Source: Devosia equisanguinis
Lineage (GTDB): Bacteria > Pseudomonadota > Alphaproteobacteria > Rhizobiales > Hyphomicrobiaceae
Direction: 5' to 3'
NCBI GenBank assembly: GCA_945901835.1
Contig: CAMDMH010000230.1
Location: 1 to 5,854, forward strand
Length of the DNA: 5,854 bases
Both the position numbers and the translations under genes were made by a program. This document shows positions 5,586-5,854 of the stretch, in pieces (position 1 is the stretch's first letter; every line of letters begins with the position of its first letter). The notes beneath the pieces are model-generated. The model saw only the letters and a list, made by a program, of their open reading frames with translations, ran no database searches and was not told where the DNA came from.

Positions 5586-5618
5586 ATGAAGCACCTTATC
5601 GTGCAGGCTCATCAATGA
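5586..5618 (+). other. Possible 10-codon ORF overlapping the start of the downstream gene (ATGA)
   Basis: ATG at 5586 opens MKHLIVQAHQ and stops at a TGA that overlaps the ATG at 5615 as ATGA. No ribosome binding site precedes it; the upstream bases are a CAGT triplet repeat (5574-5585). The peptide resembles the first beta strand of flavodoxin-fold NAD(P)H:quinone oxidoreductases (MKxLIVxAHP), but ten codons are too few to support a remnant gene. It may be chance or a leader coupled to the next gene. Confidence 0.2.
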
Positions 5619-5622
5619 GCAA
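5595..5622 (-). promoter_or_regulatory. Weak candidate promoter for iorAB
   Basis: On the minus strand TTGCTC (5622-5617) and GATAAG (5600-5595) are 16 bp apart and resemble -35 and -10 boxes (3 of 6 and 4 of 6 matches). If used, transcription would start upstream of both direct-repeat copies, so the leader would include the palindromic element. The match is poor and the position overlaps the start of the divergent gene. Confidence 0.2.
5607..5620. promoter_or_regulatory. Perfect inverted repeat on the start codon of the divergent plus-strand gene
   Basis: GCTCAT (5607-5612) and ATGAGC (5615-5620) are complementary around a CA loop, with the second arm containing the ATG of the plus-strand ORF. 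It lies between two divergent genes, so an operator shared by both is possible, as is a small hairpin masking the start codon. Six-base dyads can arise by chance. Confidence 0.35.
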
Positions 5623-5854
5623 TCGCGAGGCCGAGACGAACCCCATCATGAAGTTTCCCTGGTATCTGGCTGTGCTGTTCGTGGTCCTCGTGGGACTCGT
5701 GGCGGCGCGCATCCTCGGCCTCGACGGTCACTCGGCTCGCATCAGCGTCGCCGAGCGGGCAGACCATGTACTCGAGCGGTGGACGGGGGACATCGAGCGG
5801 CCGATGTACGACGAGATCGCGAAGGCCATGGAACAACGCCGTGGCGATCGCAGG
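5615..5854 (+). CDS. Membrane-anchored protein of unknown function, N-terminal 80 aa (runs off the window)
   Basis: The frame is open from ATG 5615 to the window end (80 codons). A short polar N-terminus is followed by one strongly hydrophobic segment (residues about 14-36: FPWYLAVLFVVLVGLVAARI), then a charged, helix-prone region (AERADHVLERWTGDIERPMYDEIAKAMEQRR). This is the layout of a single-pass inner-membrane protein with a C-terminal periplasmic or cytoplasmic domain, but I do not recognise the family. An alternative in-frame ATG at 5648 would begin MKFPWYLAV, close to a signal-anchor start. The ATG at 5615 has CAGG seven nt upstream; 5648 lacks a well-placed site. The minus strand is also open over most of this region (5612-5836), but that frame has no recognisable protein character. 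It diverges from iorA; nothing in the visible part links it functionally to indolepyruvate metabolism. Confidence 0.6.
   Translation, partial: MSNREAETNPIMKFPWYLAVLFVVLVGLVAARILGLDGHSARISVAERADHVLERWTGDIERPMYDEIAKAMEQRRGDRR

Noticed and set aside
5612..5836. Minus-strand frame of 74 codons at the right edge
   Set aside because: The opposite strand has a membrane segment and a plausible start. The minus-strand frame is His/Arg-rich, has no recognisable feature, and would overlap the divergent start region.

Overview
The window is GC-rich DNA from a proteobacterium. It is most likely an alphaproteobacterium, because the long two-subunit indolepyruvate oxidoreductase with an alpha-helical C-terminal extension on the beta subunit, G/C-rich dispersed palindromes and strong GC bias at third codon positions are all typical of that class. 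This assignment is inference; there is no rRNA or tRNA to anchor it. Nearly all coding capacity is on the minus strand.

Layout from right to left, in the direction of minus-strand transcription. At the far right a plus-strand gene for a membrane-anchored protein (from 5615, running off the window) diverges from iorA. The gap between them (5405-5614) holds a short palindromic element with 16-bp perfect inverted ends. It is flanked by a 27-bp direct repeat, and each copy of that repeat contains an ATG with its upstream purine stretch. iorA (5404-3242, 720 aa) and iorB (3227-1554, 557 aa) form a two-gene operon, 14 nt apart. They encode a thiamine-diphosphate, iron-sulfur oxidoreductase that converts indolepyruvate-type 2-oxoacids plus CoA to aryl-acetyl-CoA, reducing ferredoxin. 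After iorB comes a non-coding stretch (1247-1553) with two inverted copies of a 40-bp G/C-block repeat, then a small gene for a very basic 60-aa protein (1246-1064). Last is the 5' two-thirds of a cytochrome P450 gene (923 to 1, running off the left edge).

The most notable observation is that a third copy of the G/C-block repeat lies inside iorB (2958-2998). It is read in frame and adds a glycine-rich stretch of roughly 40-50 residues to an otherwise intact gamma-type domain. The same repeat family is therefore intergenic at two sites and protein-coding at a third. Each copy also carries four G-runs on one strand, giving G-quadruplex potential, and in iorB these lie on the coding strand. The second notable observation is the palindromic element at the iorA start, where the ribosome binding site and start codon appear duplicated so that the gene kept a working start. 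I see no CRISPR array, phage gene, transposase, toxin-antitoxin pair or defence system; the genes themselves belong to ordinary metabolic families.
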